Below, piece by piece: positions 7,328 to 16,258 of a stretch of DNA of 46,495 bases. The position numbers were made by a program, and so were the translations under genes. The notes beneath the pieces were generated by a model that searched no databases, was not told the DNA's origin, and was given only the letters and a program-made list of their open reading frames with translations. Numbering within the stretch: position 1 is the stretch's first letter; each line of letters opens with the position of its first letter. This stretch comes from an uncultured Candidatus Saccharibacteria bacterium (GTDB taxonomy: Bacteria > Patescibacteriota > Saccharimonadia > Saccharimonadales > Saccharimonadaceae), in contig CAOQYN010000003.1 in assembly GCA_948514425.1 (NCBI GenBank), positions 1-46,495 on the forward strand, given 5' to 3'.

Positions 7328-8908
7328 TTACTGAAAGAAACAGAGGTAGACGGCAGCGCCAACGGCGGCACCGAGGATAATCGTAATTAGAATCAAGAAT
7401 ACAAGTGGGGCTTTTGAGCGACGATTTGAGGGGACGATGACGGTAGGGCGGGTTGGTAATTCTTGACGAGGAGCTGGAGGAGTTTTCTTTGCGTAGTGAT
7501 TTTTACGACTCTTTGGAGAAGATTTGCTGGGTTCGGGAAGCTGAGCGACCGCGCGATGTTCAACTTTAGGGTTGAATTTTTGTGGACTATCAGAAAGTGG
7601 ACGTTTTTCTACGTTGACAGAGCGCAAAAATGGTGATTCCCCACCAAGCGCATAGCGATTGTTGTCGGGTTCGGTTTTTTTCTGGCTGAAGCTATAATTT
7701 GAGGTATTATCAGCCTTGATTGTTGGCAACTCAGGCGCAGCACCGACATGGCCAGCAGCAACTTTTTGAGCTTTGAGGCTGCCAGTTGGAGCCTTGTCGC
7801 CAATCGGCTGAGGTGGATTGTCGGGATGGTAACTTTCGACGACCCCAAGATCATCGGGATGGCTAGGTTTCTTCTTTAAGCTGAGCTTGGGGGGTTCGGC
7901 CATAACATAAGAGTTAGCAGATGAAACACCAGTAGGCTGGTTGGTAGAAAAATCTTTGGGCTTGGTGCGAAAACGCGGAGAGTGCGCAGTAACCATCCCA
8001 AGAACTTCGGCGGTTTGAGCCTTACTGCTGAGCTTTTGCGCACGAGATTTGAATCCGCGACGAGCGCCAGCAACCATTTGTGGGTCACGGTTGGCGCTGA
8101 CTTTACGCTTGGAAGCGTGAGAGCTTGCCTCTACAGGTGCGGATGGAACAATTTTGACCGCCAAAGCGTAATCGTCTTGTTGCGTGCTATTTGAGCGTCC
8201 GCTGGTGAGAGCTTTTGAGTTTTTACCATGTGATAATTGGTTGGCTTGGATGATTTGCGCATCAATCGCACCGTGGCTTAGCAATTTACCGAGTTTCTTA
8301 GAAGAAGTCGGCTGTTGAACATTATGTACGGGGCGGGCGACTTGCGCCATGCGCGCGTTAGGGGGCAAAACAACGGGCGTAGGTTTGGGACGAGCAGCCG
8401 ATCCGAGCTTGAGCGATGTGCGTACGACTGGTATTTCGCGCTCAGTACGCTTGCTGAGACTGGCGGTTTGGGATTTTGCAAGCGGGTCAAGCGAGCTACT
8501 ATGTACATCAACTTTAGTCTCATCTTCAGCACGACGAATCAAGGCCGAGGCGGAAGTGCGCGTAGATTCCATACTACGCTGAATTGAGCCATGATGAAGG
8601 TTGGCAGCAGATTTTGTCTGCTGAACGCCAGCCTGTTTGGCGGCAGCATTGACTGCTTCGCGTGCCGACATAACCATTGTGGGCTGGTCTTGATTGTTCT
8701 GCTCAGCATACATGGCATTGATTGCGGCTTTGGCAGAAGTAACAGGTGTGGGTGGGGCGATGTCTGCGGATTTTGGAGAGGCTTGAAAATGTGCAGAGAT
8801 AGAAGGAGTTTGGTTGGGCTTGGCTGATGCGGATTTTGCGGCGCCAAAATCAATCTGCTGCCGGTTCGGCATGGAAGATCCAGATTGAGCTGGGCGGGAG
8901 GAATCCAT
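7328..8908 (-). CDS. Low-complexity protein with a C-terminal membrane anchor
   Basis: The start is put at 8908 (MDSSRPAQSG), one nt after the tpiA stop, with an AAGG-type site inside the end of tpiA; this suggests translational coupling. The ~526-aa product is almost wholly Ser/Ala/Pro/Lys-rich and disordered. It ends with basic residues (RRSKAPL) and one hydrophobic helix of ~22 residues (VFLILITIILGAAVGAAVYL). A long disordered cytoplasmic or external tail on a single C-terminal anchor is likely. No motif identifies a function. Being in one operon with tpiA may reflect only gene packing. Confidence 0.6.
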   Translation of the reverse strand: MDSSRPAQSGSSMPNRQQIDFGAAKSASAKPNQTPSISAHFQASPKSADIAPPTPVTSAKAAINAMYAEQNNQDQPTMVMSAREAVNAAAKQAGVQQTKSAANLHHGSIQRSMESTRTSASALIRRAEDETKVDVHSSSLDPLAKSQTASLSKRTEREIPVVRTSLKLGSAARPKPTPVVLPPNARMAQVARPVHNVQQPTSSKKLGKLLSHGAIDAQIIQANQLSHGKNSKALTSGRSNSTQQDDYALAVKIVPSAPVEASSHASKRKVSANRDPQMVAGARRGFKSRAQKLSSKAQTAEVLGMVTAHSPRFRTKPKDFSTNQPTGVSSANSYVMAEPPKLSLKKKPSHPDDLGVVESYHPDNPPQPIGDKAPTGSLKAQKVAAGHVGAAPELPTIKADNTSNYSFSQKKTEPDNNRYALGGESPFLRSVNVEKRPLSDSPQKFNPKVEHRAVAQLPEPSKSSPKSRKNHYAKKTPPAPRQELPTRPTVIVPSNRRSKAPLVFLILITIILGAAVGAAVYLCFFQ

Positions 8909-8909
8909 G

Positions 8910-9680
8910 TTAGTCTTGTACCTTCTTTGCGGTTTCAATAATATCAATAAATTGGTCAGCGATCAGGCTGGCGCCACCGACGAGAAGACCATTGATCTCA
9001 GGAACAGTCAGATAGCCGCCAGCATTAGACGGGTTGACGCTACCGCCGTATAAAATCGGGATGGCTTTCGCTGTCGTATCACCGTAAGTGTCTTTAAGAG
9101 TGCGACGAATGAACTGGGCGACATTGCCGATTTCGTCGGGAGAAGCTAGGCGTGCATCAGTCGTGGTGCTAATGGCCCAGACGGGTTCGTAGGCAATGAT
9201 GACTTTTGCAATGTCTTCAGTTGAAACTTCGGAGAGTCCACCAAGAAGTTGGTCGCGAATCACGTCTTCGGTCTCGCCAAAAGTACGTTCAGTCTCCGTC
9301 TCACCAATGCAAAGTATCGGAGTAATTTGATTGCGCAGGGCAGCAGCAACAGACGCACGAATGTCTTTGTCGCTTTCGTGAAAGAGTTGACGACGCTCAG
9401 AATGACCAATAATACCATAATCGACAACGCCACGAAGCTGAGTATAAGAAACTGCCCCAGTGTAGGCACCAAAATCATGTGGATTACCGCTCTGGGCGGC
9501 TAGACGAAGTTTTTTGCGATCGATCTGGAGGGATAGAGGCTGTAAAGCGACAAAAGACGGCGAAACTACAACGGTGAGACCTCGCGACGCGCGGAGTTTT
9601 TGTGAAAGTTTATGAAGATAGACGGATGATTCCCCGACAGAGAAATTCATCTTCCAGTTGCCCACGATATATGATTTCAT
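8910..9680 (-). CDS. tpiA: Triosephosphate isomerase
   Basis: Interconverts dihydroxyacetone phosphate and glyceraldehyde 3-phosphate. The 256-aa protein shows the full TIM-barrel signature: GNWKMN (Lys10), GHSERR (His93), AYEPVWAI (Glu165) and the phosphate loop GGSVNPSNA. The start is MKSYIVGNWK at 9680; six nt before it is TATAAT (9687-9692 on the complement), so transcription probably begins at the ATG and the mRNA is leaderless. It heads an operon with the low-complexity anchored protein. In this organism it would feed glyceraldehyde 3-phosphate from the phosphoketolase encoded 8 kb away into lower glycolysis. Confidence 0.97.
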   Translation of the reverse strand: MKSYIVGNWKMNFSVGESSVYLHKLSQKLRASRGLTVVVSPSFVALQPLSLQIDRKKLRLAAQSGNPHDFGAYTGAVSYTQLRGVVDYGIIGHSERRQLFHESDKDIRASVAAALRNQITPILCIGETETERTFGETEDVIRDQLLGGLSEVSTEDIAKVIIAYEPVWAISTTTDARLASPDEIGNVAQFIRRTLKDTYGDTTAKAIPILYGGSVNPSNAGGYLTVPEINGLLVGGASLIADQFIDIIETAKKVQD

Positions 9681-9745
9681 AATTTTATTATAACACACAT
9701 ACCCATCAGCGGTATTACATTCTTTTTATGGAGTGTAGAGGTCTC

Positions 9746-10540
9746 CTAATGAACAAGGCCGAGGATGCCACGAAGAGCATAGAGAGTGTCTTCGTGCGAA
9801 CGGACGGTGATCGTATCGATTCCCATTTGCACAACTGGATAGTCGTTCCCTCCTGGTTGAGTCATATCACCAAAATAGAGGACTTCGGATTTTTCGACTT
9901 TTAACTCTTTGAGGAGGTGGGTCATGCCAAATTCCTTGTTCATGCCCTTTTGGGCGACGTTAATTGAAGTCGTACCGCCGATTTCGTAGAGAAAATCTGG
10001 TAATTTCGCTTGACATTTAGCAACAATGGCTTGGCGCTTTTGCATGTCGGGATCCCAATCGTATTTTTCGGAAGTACCCATGGTCTGTCCGAGGGCGGAA
10101 AAGGTGACTTGCGACTCGCGGTTTTCGATGATTTCGTCGCCTGGTTTTAGCTTATCAGCTTCCCAGTAGCCTAATTCTTTAGCAGATGCTTCGAGTACTG
10201 TTGTAATTTTTACAACATCTTCCTCTTTGAGCGGATAGTTGTAAACTTGTTCCCAGTCGTGTTTTTTGAGGTTGTAGCGATAATATTGCGTGCCTTGAGC
10301 GACGAAGAGATGGAGATGGGTGAGCTGTTTCTCGGTGACATCAGCTTTTTTGAGTTCGTTGACGATCTGGATGAGAAATTGTTCAAATTTCTGACCAGAA
10401 ATCGGGCAGATTTCAAAATAATTGAGACAATTTTTTAGAACTTCGGCGATTTTGGGCGGAATGGGAGTCTTGGCAATGTTGAGGGTTTGATCGATGTCGA
10501 ATGCTAAGACGCGTTTGTGGTTAGTTGGGGTTTGGTGCAT
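9746..10540 (-). CDS. HAD superfamily (IIB-type) phosphohydrolase, phosphomannomutase-like
   Basis: The start at 10540 (MHQTPTNHKR) has CTTTGGAGGAAAT ATG; upstream in-frame codons have no site. The ~264-aa protein begins with the HAD nucleophile motif VLAFDIDQTL (Asp-x-Asp-x-Thr), has PISGQ as motif II (Ser in the usual Thr/Ser place), and ends with FGDMTQPGGNDYPVV as motif IV with the metal-binding Asp residues. The cap segment between them is long, as in class IIB sugar phosphatases and eukaryote-type phosphomannomutases. The substrate cannot be told from sequence; a sugar phosphate is likely. It is a single gene facing the divergent promoter at 10.6 kb. Confidence 0.8.
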   Translation of the reverse strand: MHQTPTNHKRVLAFDIDQTLNIAKTPIPPKIAEVLKNCLNYFEICPISGQKFEQFLIQIVNELKKADVTEKQLTHLHLFVAQGTQYYRYNLKKHDWEQVYNYPLKEEDVVKITTVLEASAKELGYWEADKLKPGDEIIENRESQVTFSALGQTMGTSEKYDWDPDMQKRQAIVAKCQAKLPDFLYEIGGTTSINVAQKGMNKEFGMTHLLKELKVEKSEVLYFGDMTQPGGNDYPVVQMGIDTITVRSHEDTLYALRGILGLVH

Positions 10541-10608
10541 ATTTCCTCCAAAGTTAGATATTACCAGTATAACATGGAGAATTATGGAGCCTTGAAGCAA
10601 GATTTATA

Positions 10609-10637
10609 TTGACATTTTTGAAAAAGTGTGCTATAAT
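10609..10637 (+). promoter_or_regulatory. Consensus sigma-70-type promoter
   Basis: Perfect TTGACA (10609-10614), 17-nt spacer and perfect TATAAT (10632-10637) with an upstream TG. It drives the hydrolase gene through a ~70-nt leader containing a small GCCCTT...AAGGGGC hairpin. Confidence 0.9.
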
Positions 10638-10711
10638 GGGAATAGCCCTTTAGAAGGGGCGTAACTTTAAAGACGTGCATCACATCGATAAGATGAGGAG
10701 GTGGTTTTGTG

Positions 10712-11518
10712 ATGCGAAATTTTATTTCTAGTCATCCAGCATTGTTTCTCATATTTTTTGTAAATATGCTGAGCTTTGCTGTGACAAGGTTTTGCTGGGC
10801 GACGACTGGGAAAACGGGTGCGGAGCTTGAGGTTATACGACCAATAGCAGACGGCAAGAAGATGTACTATCTGGTTGCTGGATGCGTTAATCAGCCGAGG
10901 TCGGCGTTTCGCTTCCTGATTGACGAGTTGAAAGATGGCGGGGTCACATTCGTCAACTACCAGGCTGTGCGAGGGTGCAATATTGAAAGTATAGCAGAGC
11001 AGGTGATTGCGGATGCGAAGGAACACCGCTATGACGTACGGGTAATCGGAATCTCGATCGGCGACTATGTTGGTCGAGAGGTTGAGGCACAAATTCCCAA
11101 TGCAAAAAGCGTGGGGATTAACCCAGAGCCAGAGGCAAGTGTCCTACGACCATACGCCAACATCGCGTCGAAAGTTGGCTCAGTTTTACTTGAGGTCTTA
11201 ACAGTGCCGCTTGGTTGGCTCAGTGCTATTCCGTGGTATAGTGACTGCGGGAATCGATTCTCGACAGCGTTTATCGCGGATCAATTCGTAGACATAGGAT
11301 TCGCAAGAGCGTCGTATGTAACAGGTAATACGGAGGGAATCATTATCAGCCAGCGGCCTGGTAAGGCGGAGGGCGATGAGTTTCTGAGTAATCAGGCGAT
11401 TTCCGAGTATTTCTCTGGCGTACCAATCGCAGAAGCGCGAACGGGACATGGAAATACAGTGGGTGGCGCGGATGAATTCTTAGCTGCTTGGCGCGAACTG
11501 GATTTAACCGATTTTTAA
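10712..11518 (+). CDS. Alpha/beta-hydrolase-fold protein with N-terminal membrane segment
   Basis: A strong site (GAGGAGGTGG) precedes GTG/ATG at 10709-10712; ATG at 10712 is chosen. The ~268-aa product starts with a hydrophobic stretch (HPALFLIFFVNMLSFAV) that may be a signal anchor. The core has the nucleophile elbow GISIGDY (G-x-S-x-G) and ends with a candidate catalytic His in RTGHGN, fitting an alpha/beta hydrolase. The Asp/Glu member cannot be placed with certainty. The substrate is unknown. The gene is a single transcription unit between a consensus promoter and a UUCG terminator, so it is probably well expressed. Confidence 0.65.
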   Translation: MRNFISSHPALFLIFFVNMLSFAVTRFCWATTGKTGAELEVIRPIADGKKMYYLVAGCVNQPRSAFRFLIDELKDGGVTFVNYQAVRGCNIESIAEQVIADAKEHRYDVRVIGISIGDYVGREVEAQIPNAKSVGINPEPEASVLRPYANIASKVGSVLLEVLTVPLGWLSAIPWYSDCGNRFSTAFIADQFVDIGFARASYVTGNTEGIIISQRPGKAEGDEFLSNQAISEYFSGVPIAEARTGHGNTVGGADEFLAAWRELDLTDF

Positions 11519-11530
11519 GTTCTTTAGTTT

Positions 11531-11553
11531 AAACGCCCTTCGGGGCGTTTTTT
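11531..11553 (+). terminator. Rho-independent terminator with UUCG loop
   Basis: AAACGCCC-TTCG-GGGCGTTT followed by a T-run, just after the hydrolase stop. Confidence 0.95.
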
Positions 11554-11610
11554 CATGGGACGGTTTATAGAGTAACTCCATAGTAAGGCTAGTGTGGTAT
11601 AATTATAGGT

Positions 11611-12822
11611 ATGAAATTATCAGAAGAACTAATTTGGCGCGGATTTGCAGCCGAAACTACCATCAAAGATCCAACAGAACTTGATACGAGGACGTCAAAG
11701 AAGTTTTATTGGGGGGCAGATCCGTCGGCTGATTCCCTGACGATTGGGAATCTCGCGGCGGCGATGATGTGTGCATGCTTCGTGCGGCATGGTTATGAGC
11801 CGTACTTGCTGGTCGGCGGAGCGACGGGGCAGATTGGCGATCCGAAAGACAACGGTGAGCGCGATTTGAAATCATTAGATGAAATCGAACACAACAAAGC
11901 CTGCATTGCCGCACAGATGAAACGGGTGGTGCAGAGCCCAGATTTAACACAGGTAGACAATTATGACTGGTTTAAGGAGATGAAGTACCTGGAGTTCTTG
12001 CGGGAGGTTGGGAAAGTGTTTTCGATGACACAGTTGCTCGATCGACAGTTCGTGCAAAATCGGATTGGCGAAGGAGGGAGTGGGATTTCGTATGCGGAGT
12101 TTTCGTATACACTGATACAAGGCTATGACTTCTTGCATTTGTATCGAACATTTGGGATTGATTTACAGCTTTGTGGAGCGGATCAGTTCGGGAATTGCTC
12201 AAGCGGGATTCATCTGATCAAGAGATTAGAGGGTGCGACGGCGGATGCTTGGAGTACGCCACTGGTGATTGATCCGGTAACTGGGCGGAAGTTTGGCAAA
12301 TCAGAAGGTAATGCTGTATGGTTGGATGCGAAAAAGACTTCGGTGTTTGATTTTTACCAATTTTGGGTAAATCAACCCGATGAGGCAGTGGAATATCTAT
12401 TAAAGATTTATACCTTGCTAGAGAAGCCAGAAGTGGATGAAATTATGAAGAAACAGGCCAAAGATCCTGGACAGCGAGTTGCGCAGAAGGCGCTGGCGCG
12501 AGGAACAACAGAGGTGGTGCATGGTAAGGATGCCGCCGAAGCGGTAATTAACCTCAGTGATAGGCTGTTTGCTGGAAATTTGGGCGAGCTAAGTGGTGAA
12601 GAAATTAGTGAAATGGGAGTATATTTGGCACAAGGGCAAATGGGTAAGAAACTGCTTGATCTACTAGTAGAAACTGGACTATGCGCGAGCAAAGGTGAAG
12701 CACGAAAGTTAGCAGCGGCGGGGGCGATTAGTGTAAATGGAGTGAAGATGACGGAAGATACTGCGGTCGATCAGATTGCGCTGTTGAAGCGAGGAAAGAA
12801 TAAGTTTGCGGTGGTGATGTAA
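11611..12822 (+). CDS. tyrS: Tyrosyl-tRNA synthetase
   Basis: Charges tRNA-Tyr. The 403-aa protein has the class I Rossmann core with LTIGN near residue 45 in the HIGH position, GGATGQIGDP, the tyrosine pocket (YAEFSYTLIQGYDF), QFGN, and KFGKS (about 226-230) for the KMSKS loop. The C-terminal ~60 residues (LLVETGLCASKGEARKLAA) form an S4 RNA-binding domain. The length suits the bacterial TyrZ/TyrS family. TATAAT at 11598-11603 lies 7 nt before the ATG and no ribosome site is present, so the message is probably leaderless. It ends on a hairpin shared with the convergent membrane protein gene. Confidence 0.97.
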   Translation: MKLSEELIWRGFAAETTIKDPTELDTRTSKKFYWGADPSADSLTIGNLAAAMMCACFVRHGYEPYLLVGGATGQIGDPKDNGERDLKSLDEIEHNKACIAAQMKRVVQSPDLTQVDNYDWFKEMKYLEFLREVGKVFSMTQLLDRQFVQNRIGEGGSGISYAEFSYTLIQGYDFLHLYRTFGIDLQLCGADQFGNCSSGIHLIKRLEGATADAWSTPLVIDPVTGRKFGKSEGNAVWLDAKKTSVFDFYQFWVNQPDEAVEYLLKIYTLLEKPEVDEIMKKQAKDPGQRVAQKALARGTTEVVHGKDAAEAVINLSDRLFAGNLGELSGEEISEMGVYLAQGQMGKKLLDLLVETGLCASKGEARKLAAAGAISVNGVKMTEDTAVDQIALLKRGKNKFAVVM

Positions 12823-12847
12823 AAACCATCCCCCTAGGGGATGGTTT
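12823..12847. terminator. Bidirectional terminator between tyrS and the convergent gene
   Basis: AAACCATCCCC / GGGGATGGTTT around the CCCCTAGGGG palindrome, beginning right after the tyrS stop. Confidence 0.8.
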
Positions 12848-13193
12848 GCGTCGTTTTCTTGTGACTCGCTAGATACATATAGGCGATGGCGACTATCATG
12901 CAACCCCACAATGTTTCCCGTTTTAGAGCAAACAAGAAGACAATCAGCACACTTATTAAGATACTTAAGAAATTATGGGCAAGGAAATTCTCACCTCCAT
13001 AGAGCTGATTGCTCGTTGGGGAAAGCTCTTCGTTAAGTGGCTGGACTATGAAGTTGCTATCGCTCAATGGTGATGCTTCTGGCACTTCGATAACCCCACA
13101 GATAATGTAAATGGCTACTAAGAAAATAGCCGTGAACAGTAAAGATACACCCAAAATATAACAAACACTGGGATTGATCCCTTCTTGCTTCAT
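12834..13193 (-). CDS. Small three-helix membrane protein, unknown function
   Basis: CAAAAGGAGGGGTAAAAA ATG supports the start. The 119-aa product has a hydrophobic segment near residues 10-33 (YILGVSLLFTAIFLVAIYII), a ~40-residue polar loop that probably faces outward, and two closely spaced C-terminal helices (FLSILISVLIVFLFAL, then CMIVAIAYMYLA). No conserved motif. Its last codons overlap the tyrS terminator. An 8-bp dyad sits ~50 nt upstream of the gene and may be its operator. Confidence 0.55.
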   Translation of the reverse strand: MKQEGINPSVCYILGVSLLFTAIFLVAIYIICGVIEVPEASPLSDSNFIVQPLNEELSPTSNQLYGGENFLAHNFLSILISVLIVFLFALKRETLWGCMIVAIAYMYLASHKKTTQTIP

Positions 13194-13241
13194 TTTTTAC
13201 CCCTCCTTTTGAGAATGATTTTGAATCACAAGTTGTCAATG

Positions 13242-13265
13242 TACTCAAGCTCCGTATCTTGAGTA
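13242..13265. promoter_or_regulatory. Perfect 8-bp dyad, possible operator
   Basis: TACTCAAG - 8 nt - CTTGAGTA in the divergent region between the small membrane protein and the penicillin-binding protein. Without a T-run, a protein-binding site is more likely than a terminator. Confidence 0.4.
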
Positions 13266-13446
13266 TACGTAATAACTTGATTAAGGCATACTTGTTGCGT
13301 ACCTTATTTTTTCATAATATCACATATATTGGTTTTTGTCAATAGATAGGTGACAGAAAAGTGATAATTTAATATTTTTCGGGAATTTGAGTGTATTTCG
13401 GGGCTGGAAAAGTAGTTTTTATACTATTTGTGGTATAATTAGAGGT

Positions 13447-16173
13447 ATGGATAAAACTGCGAGTAGTTCGAAAAATAAGCCCTCGAATCGAGGCAAGATG
13501 GGGGTTTATTCTAGTTTGGTCGCTGACCGGACGAAAAAAATGGTCAAGTCGGCAAGTAACAAGGTAAAAAGTAGCGGAAAGAAGAAGCCAGCATCGGAGA
13601 ATCCGAAGCTTAAACCGTTGCCAAAAGAGCAACCAGCGAGGTTTTTTGCGCATTTTCGGTGGGAACGGATTAAAGCATATTGGTTTTCAAAGGCGGGAGC
13701 GCGGCGAATTGGTAAAATTTTTGCGGCGTGTTTTTTGCTTGGAATTATCGCAGTAGGGGCGTTGTTTGTCTATTATAAAAACCAGCTCAAAGAAATTCAG
13801 CTGAATGATTTGACAATTTCCGAGACAGTGAACACCTATCTCGACCGCAATGGAATCGTGCTATGGGAAGATAAGGGTGATGCCGATTATCGGTTAGTGG
13901 TAGATGAAGGCGATATTGCAACATACGCACGCCAAGCAACCGTGGCGATTGAGGACCGCAACTTCTTTAACCATCCAGGTGTAGATATTGGGGCCTTGAT
14001 GCGCGCAGCTTTGTCGACCTTGAGCGGACGCGGTGTACAAGGTGGATCGACACTAACACAGCAGTTGATTAAGCAAATATATTTCTCTGATGAAGCGGCG
14101 AGTGCAAACCGCGGTGGAATCGCACGCAAGGTAAAAGAATTGATTTTGTCGATTGAGCTGGAAAAAATGTACAGCAAAGAGCAAATCATTACGATGTATC
14201 TCAACGAATCACCATACGGTGGGCGACGAAATGGTATTGAAAGTGCCGCGCAGACGTATTTTGGGAAGAGCGCAAAGGAGTTGACGTTGGCAGAATCGGC
14301 GTTGCTTGCGGCAATCCCGAATAACCCTGGCGTGCTTAATCCTTACAATACGGCCGGGAATAAAGCATTGATCGAACGGCAGCATAAGGTCTTGGACGAT
14401 ATGGTGGAGATGAAGTATATTTCGGCTGATGAAGCGAAAGCCGCCAAAGAGGTAGCGATCCTAGATCAGATTCAGCCGGAGTCAAGCCAGTACGATAATA
14501 TTAAGGCGCCACATTTTGTGCTTGAGGTGCGCGATCAGCTGGAAGAGAAATATGGAATCCAGTTCATGCGCACTGGTGGGTACACGATTACGACATCACT
14601 GGATTATCGAGCACAGGAGATGGCGGAACGAGCAGTAGCAAATGGGGCACAACTAACTTATATTAATGGTAGTGATAATCTTGCGTTGGCGTCGGTAGAT
14701 GTTGATACTGGGCAGGTGCTAGCGATGGTGGGTTCGATTGACTGGAATACACCAGTTTATGGTGAAGTGAATGCAGCAGTGTCGGATCTGGAGCCAGGGT
14801 CTTCGATTAAACCATTACTGGATTATACTCCCCTCTTTTCATTGACTGGCGATCAGGTATATGGTCCAGGCTCAATATTGAAGGATGAGAATATTGATAG
14901 CATTTACTGTGCGGGTTATACTGGTTCGGATTGTGCCTTGAGAAATTATAGTGGAAAGTTCTATGGTAATCTGACGGCTAGACAGTCACTAGGTAACTCG
15001 TTGAATATTGGAGCAGTAAAGGCTTTGGCACTCGCTGGAATTGACAATGCGCTAGAGATTTTACACGGGTTGGGCGATAAAACCTACTGTGCTGGCAATA
15101 CGAGTGCGGGTTTGTCGATGGCGATCGGCAGCGGCTGTATGGTGAAACCGATTGAGCATGCCAATGCTTATGCTTCGATCGCGCGAGGTGGTGTGTATCG
15201 TGATTTGGCCTACATCCTTGAGATCAAAGATTCAAGTGGTAAAGTGATCGACAAGTGGGAAGACAAAGAAGGTGAACGCGTGGTCGATGAACAAGTGGCA
15301 TATGAGATCGCAGACGTTATGGGTGATCATAACGCGCGAAAGATTATGTTTGGCAATACCGCGAATATGTTTGGGTTCAATATCCCAGGAGTTTGGACGG
15401 GCAGCAAAACTGGTACAACGACTACAACGAATAGCGCTGTAGCGAAGGATAACTGGATGGCAAGCTTTTCGACAGCGATCGCTACAGTAATCTGGAATGG
15501 GCGCCATGATGGATCTGGTCTAGCAAGTAGCGACAACACTGTGGTACGGCGCGTAATGGCAGATTATATGGAGCCAGTCCATAAAGAACTATATGCAAGC
15601 GAAGGTAAATGGAAATCTGGAGATAAACCTGTACGTCCGGCTGGGGTCCAAGAGCTAACAATTAATGGTGTTACAGATATCTGGCCGAGCTGGTATAATT
15701 CAAAAAAATCTGGGGTGCAGTCTGAAAGTGTAGCCTTTAACAAGGATAATGGTTTACGTGCCACGGATTGTACACCCGAAAGCAAGCGGATCACGGTGGA
15801 AATAACAAGATCAAAGGATCCTTTGTCTGGAGTGGAAATTCTAAATGTACCAGAGGGTTATAACTATGATGAGTTCGATCCTTGCGAGAATACAACGGCA
15901 GACGTACATCCGTCGGTGAGCATTAATAAGGTAGCTTCGGGTGATGCGGCGTACCTGAATATTACGCTGACGAAGGGGACGTATGATTTGAAGAGTTATA
16001 AGATTACGATTGATGGTGAGGTCGTAGATAGCGGTAACGCAAGTGCTGGCACAATACATCAAGCTTTGACGGGAGATGAAAAGTTAGTGGTTGTCGAAGT
16101 AACTGATACTAAGGGTAATACGACACGTAAAACATATGAGTTATCGGGGGGTGACGACAGCGATGAAGAATAA
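13447..16173 (+). CDS. Class A penicillin-binding protein (bifunctional transglycosylase/transpeptidase)
   Basis: Polymerises and cross-links peptidoglycan at the outer face of the membrane. The start is MDKTASSSKN at 13447: TATAAT at 13434-13439 lies 7 nt upstream, implying a leaderless mRNA, and makes the earlier in-frame ATG at 13387 unlikely. The ~908-aa protein has a Lys-rich cytoplasmic tail (~95 aa), one membrane helix (IFAACFLLGIIAVGALFVYY) and a GT51 domain (VAIEDRNFFNHPG, GGSTLTQQ, KELILSIELEKMYSKEQI). The transpeptidase has the active-site SSIK (in EPGSSIKP), SLGNS as the SxN motif, and SKTGTT. An Ig-like ~120-residue C-terminal domain ends in acidic residues. Confidence 0.95.
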   Translation: MDKTASSSKNKPSNRGKMGVYSSLVADRTKKMVKSASNKVKSSGKKKPASENPKLKPLPKEQPARFFAHFRWERIKAYWFSKAGARRIGKIFAACFLLGIIAVGALFVYYKNQLKEIQLNDLTISETVNTYLDRNGIVLWEDKGDADYRLVVDEGDIATYARQATVAIEDRNFFNHPGVDIGALMRAALSTLSGRGVQGGSTLTQQLIKQIYFSDEAASANRGGIARKVKELILSIELEKMYSKEQIITMYLNESPYGGRRNGIESAAQTYFGKSAKELTLAESALLAAIPNNPGVLNPYNTAGNKALIERQHKVLDDMVEMKYISADEAKAAKEVAILDQIQPESSQYDNIKAPHFVLEVRDQLEEKYGIQFMRTGGYTITTSLDYRAQEMAERAVANGAQLTYINGSDNLALASVDVDTGQVLAMVGSIDWNTPVYGEVNAAVSDLEPGSSIKPLLDYTPLFSLTGDQVYGPGSILKDENIDSIYCAGYTGSDCALRNYSGKFYGNLTARQSLGNSLNIGAVKALALAGIDNALEILHGLGDKTYCAGNTSAGLSMAIGSGCMVKPIEHANAYASIARGGVYRDLAYILEIKDSSGKVIDKWEDKEGERVVDEQVAYEIADVMGDHNARKIMFGNTANMFGFNIPGVWTGSKTGTTTTTNSAVAKDNWMASFSTAIATVIWNGRHDGSGLASSDNTVVRRVMADYMEPVHKELYASEGKWKSGDKPVRPAGVQELTINGVTDIWPSWYNSKKSGVQSESVAFNKDNGLRATDCTPESKRITVEITRSKDPLSGVEILNVPEGYNYDEFDPCENTTADVHPSVSINKVASGDAAYLNITLTKGTYDLKSYKITIDGEVVDSGNASAGTIHQALTGDEKLVVVEVTDTKGNTTRKTYELSGGDDSDEE

Positions 16174-16192
16174 TTGTTAGCCTATTCGAGAG

Positions 16193-16224
16193 AAAATTAG
16201 CCTATGAACCATAGGCTAATTTTT
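16193..16224. terminator. Bidirectional terminator
   Basis: AAAATTAGCCTATG / CATAGGCTAATTTTT with a 3-nt loop between the penicillin-binding protein and the convergent PIN-TRAM gene. Confidence 0.93.
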
Positions 16225-16258
16225 AATGAAAGGATTTTGTTAAAATAGAAAGTTTGGA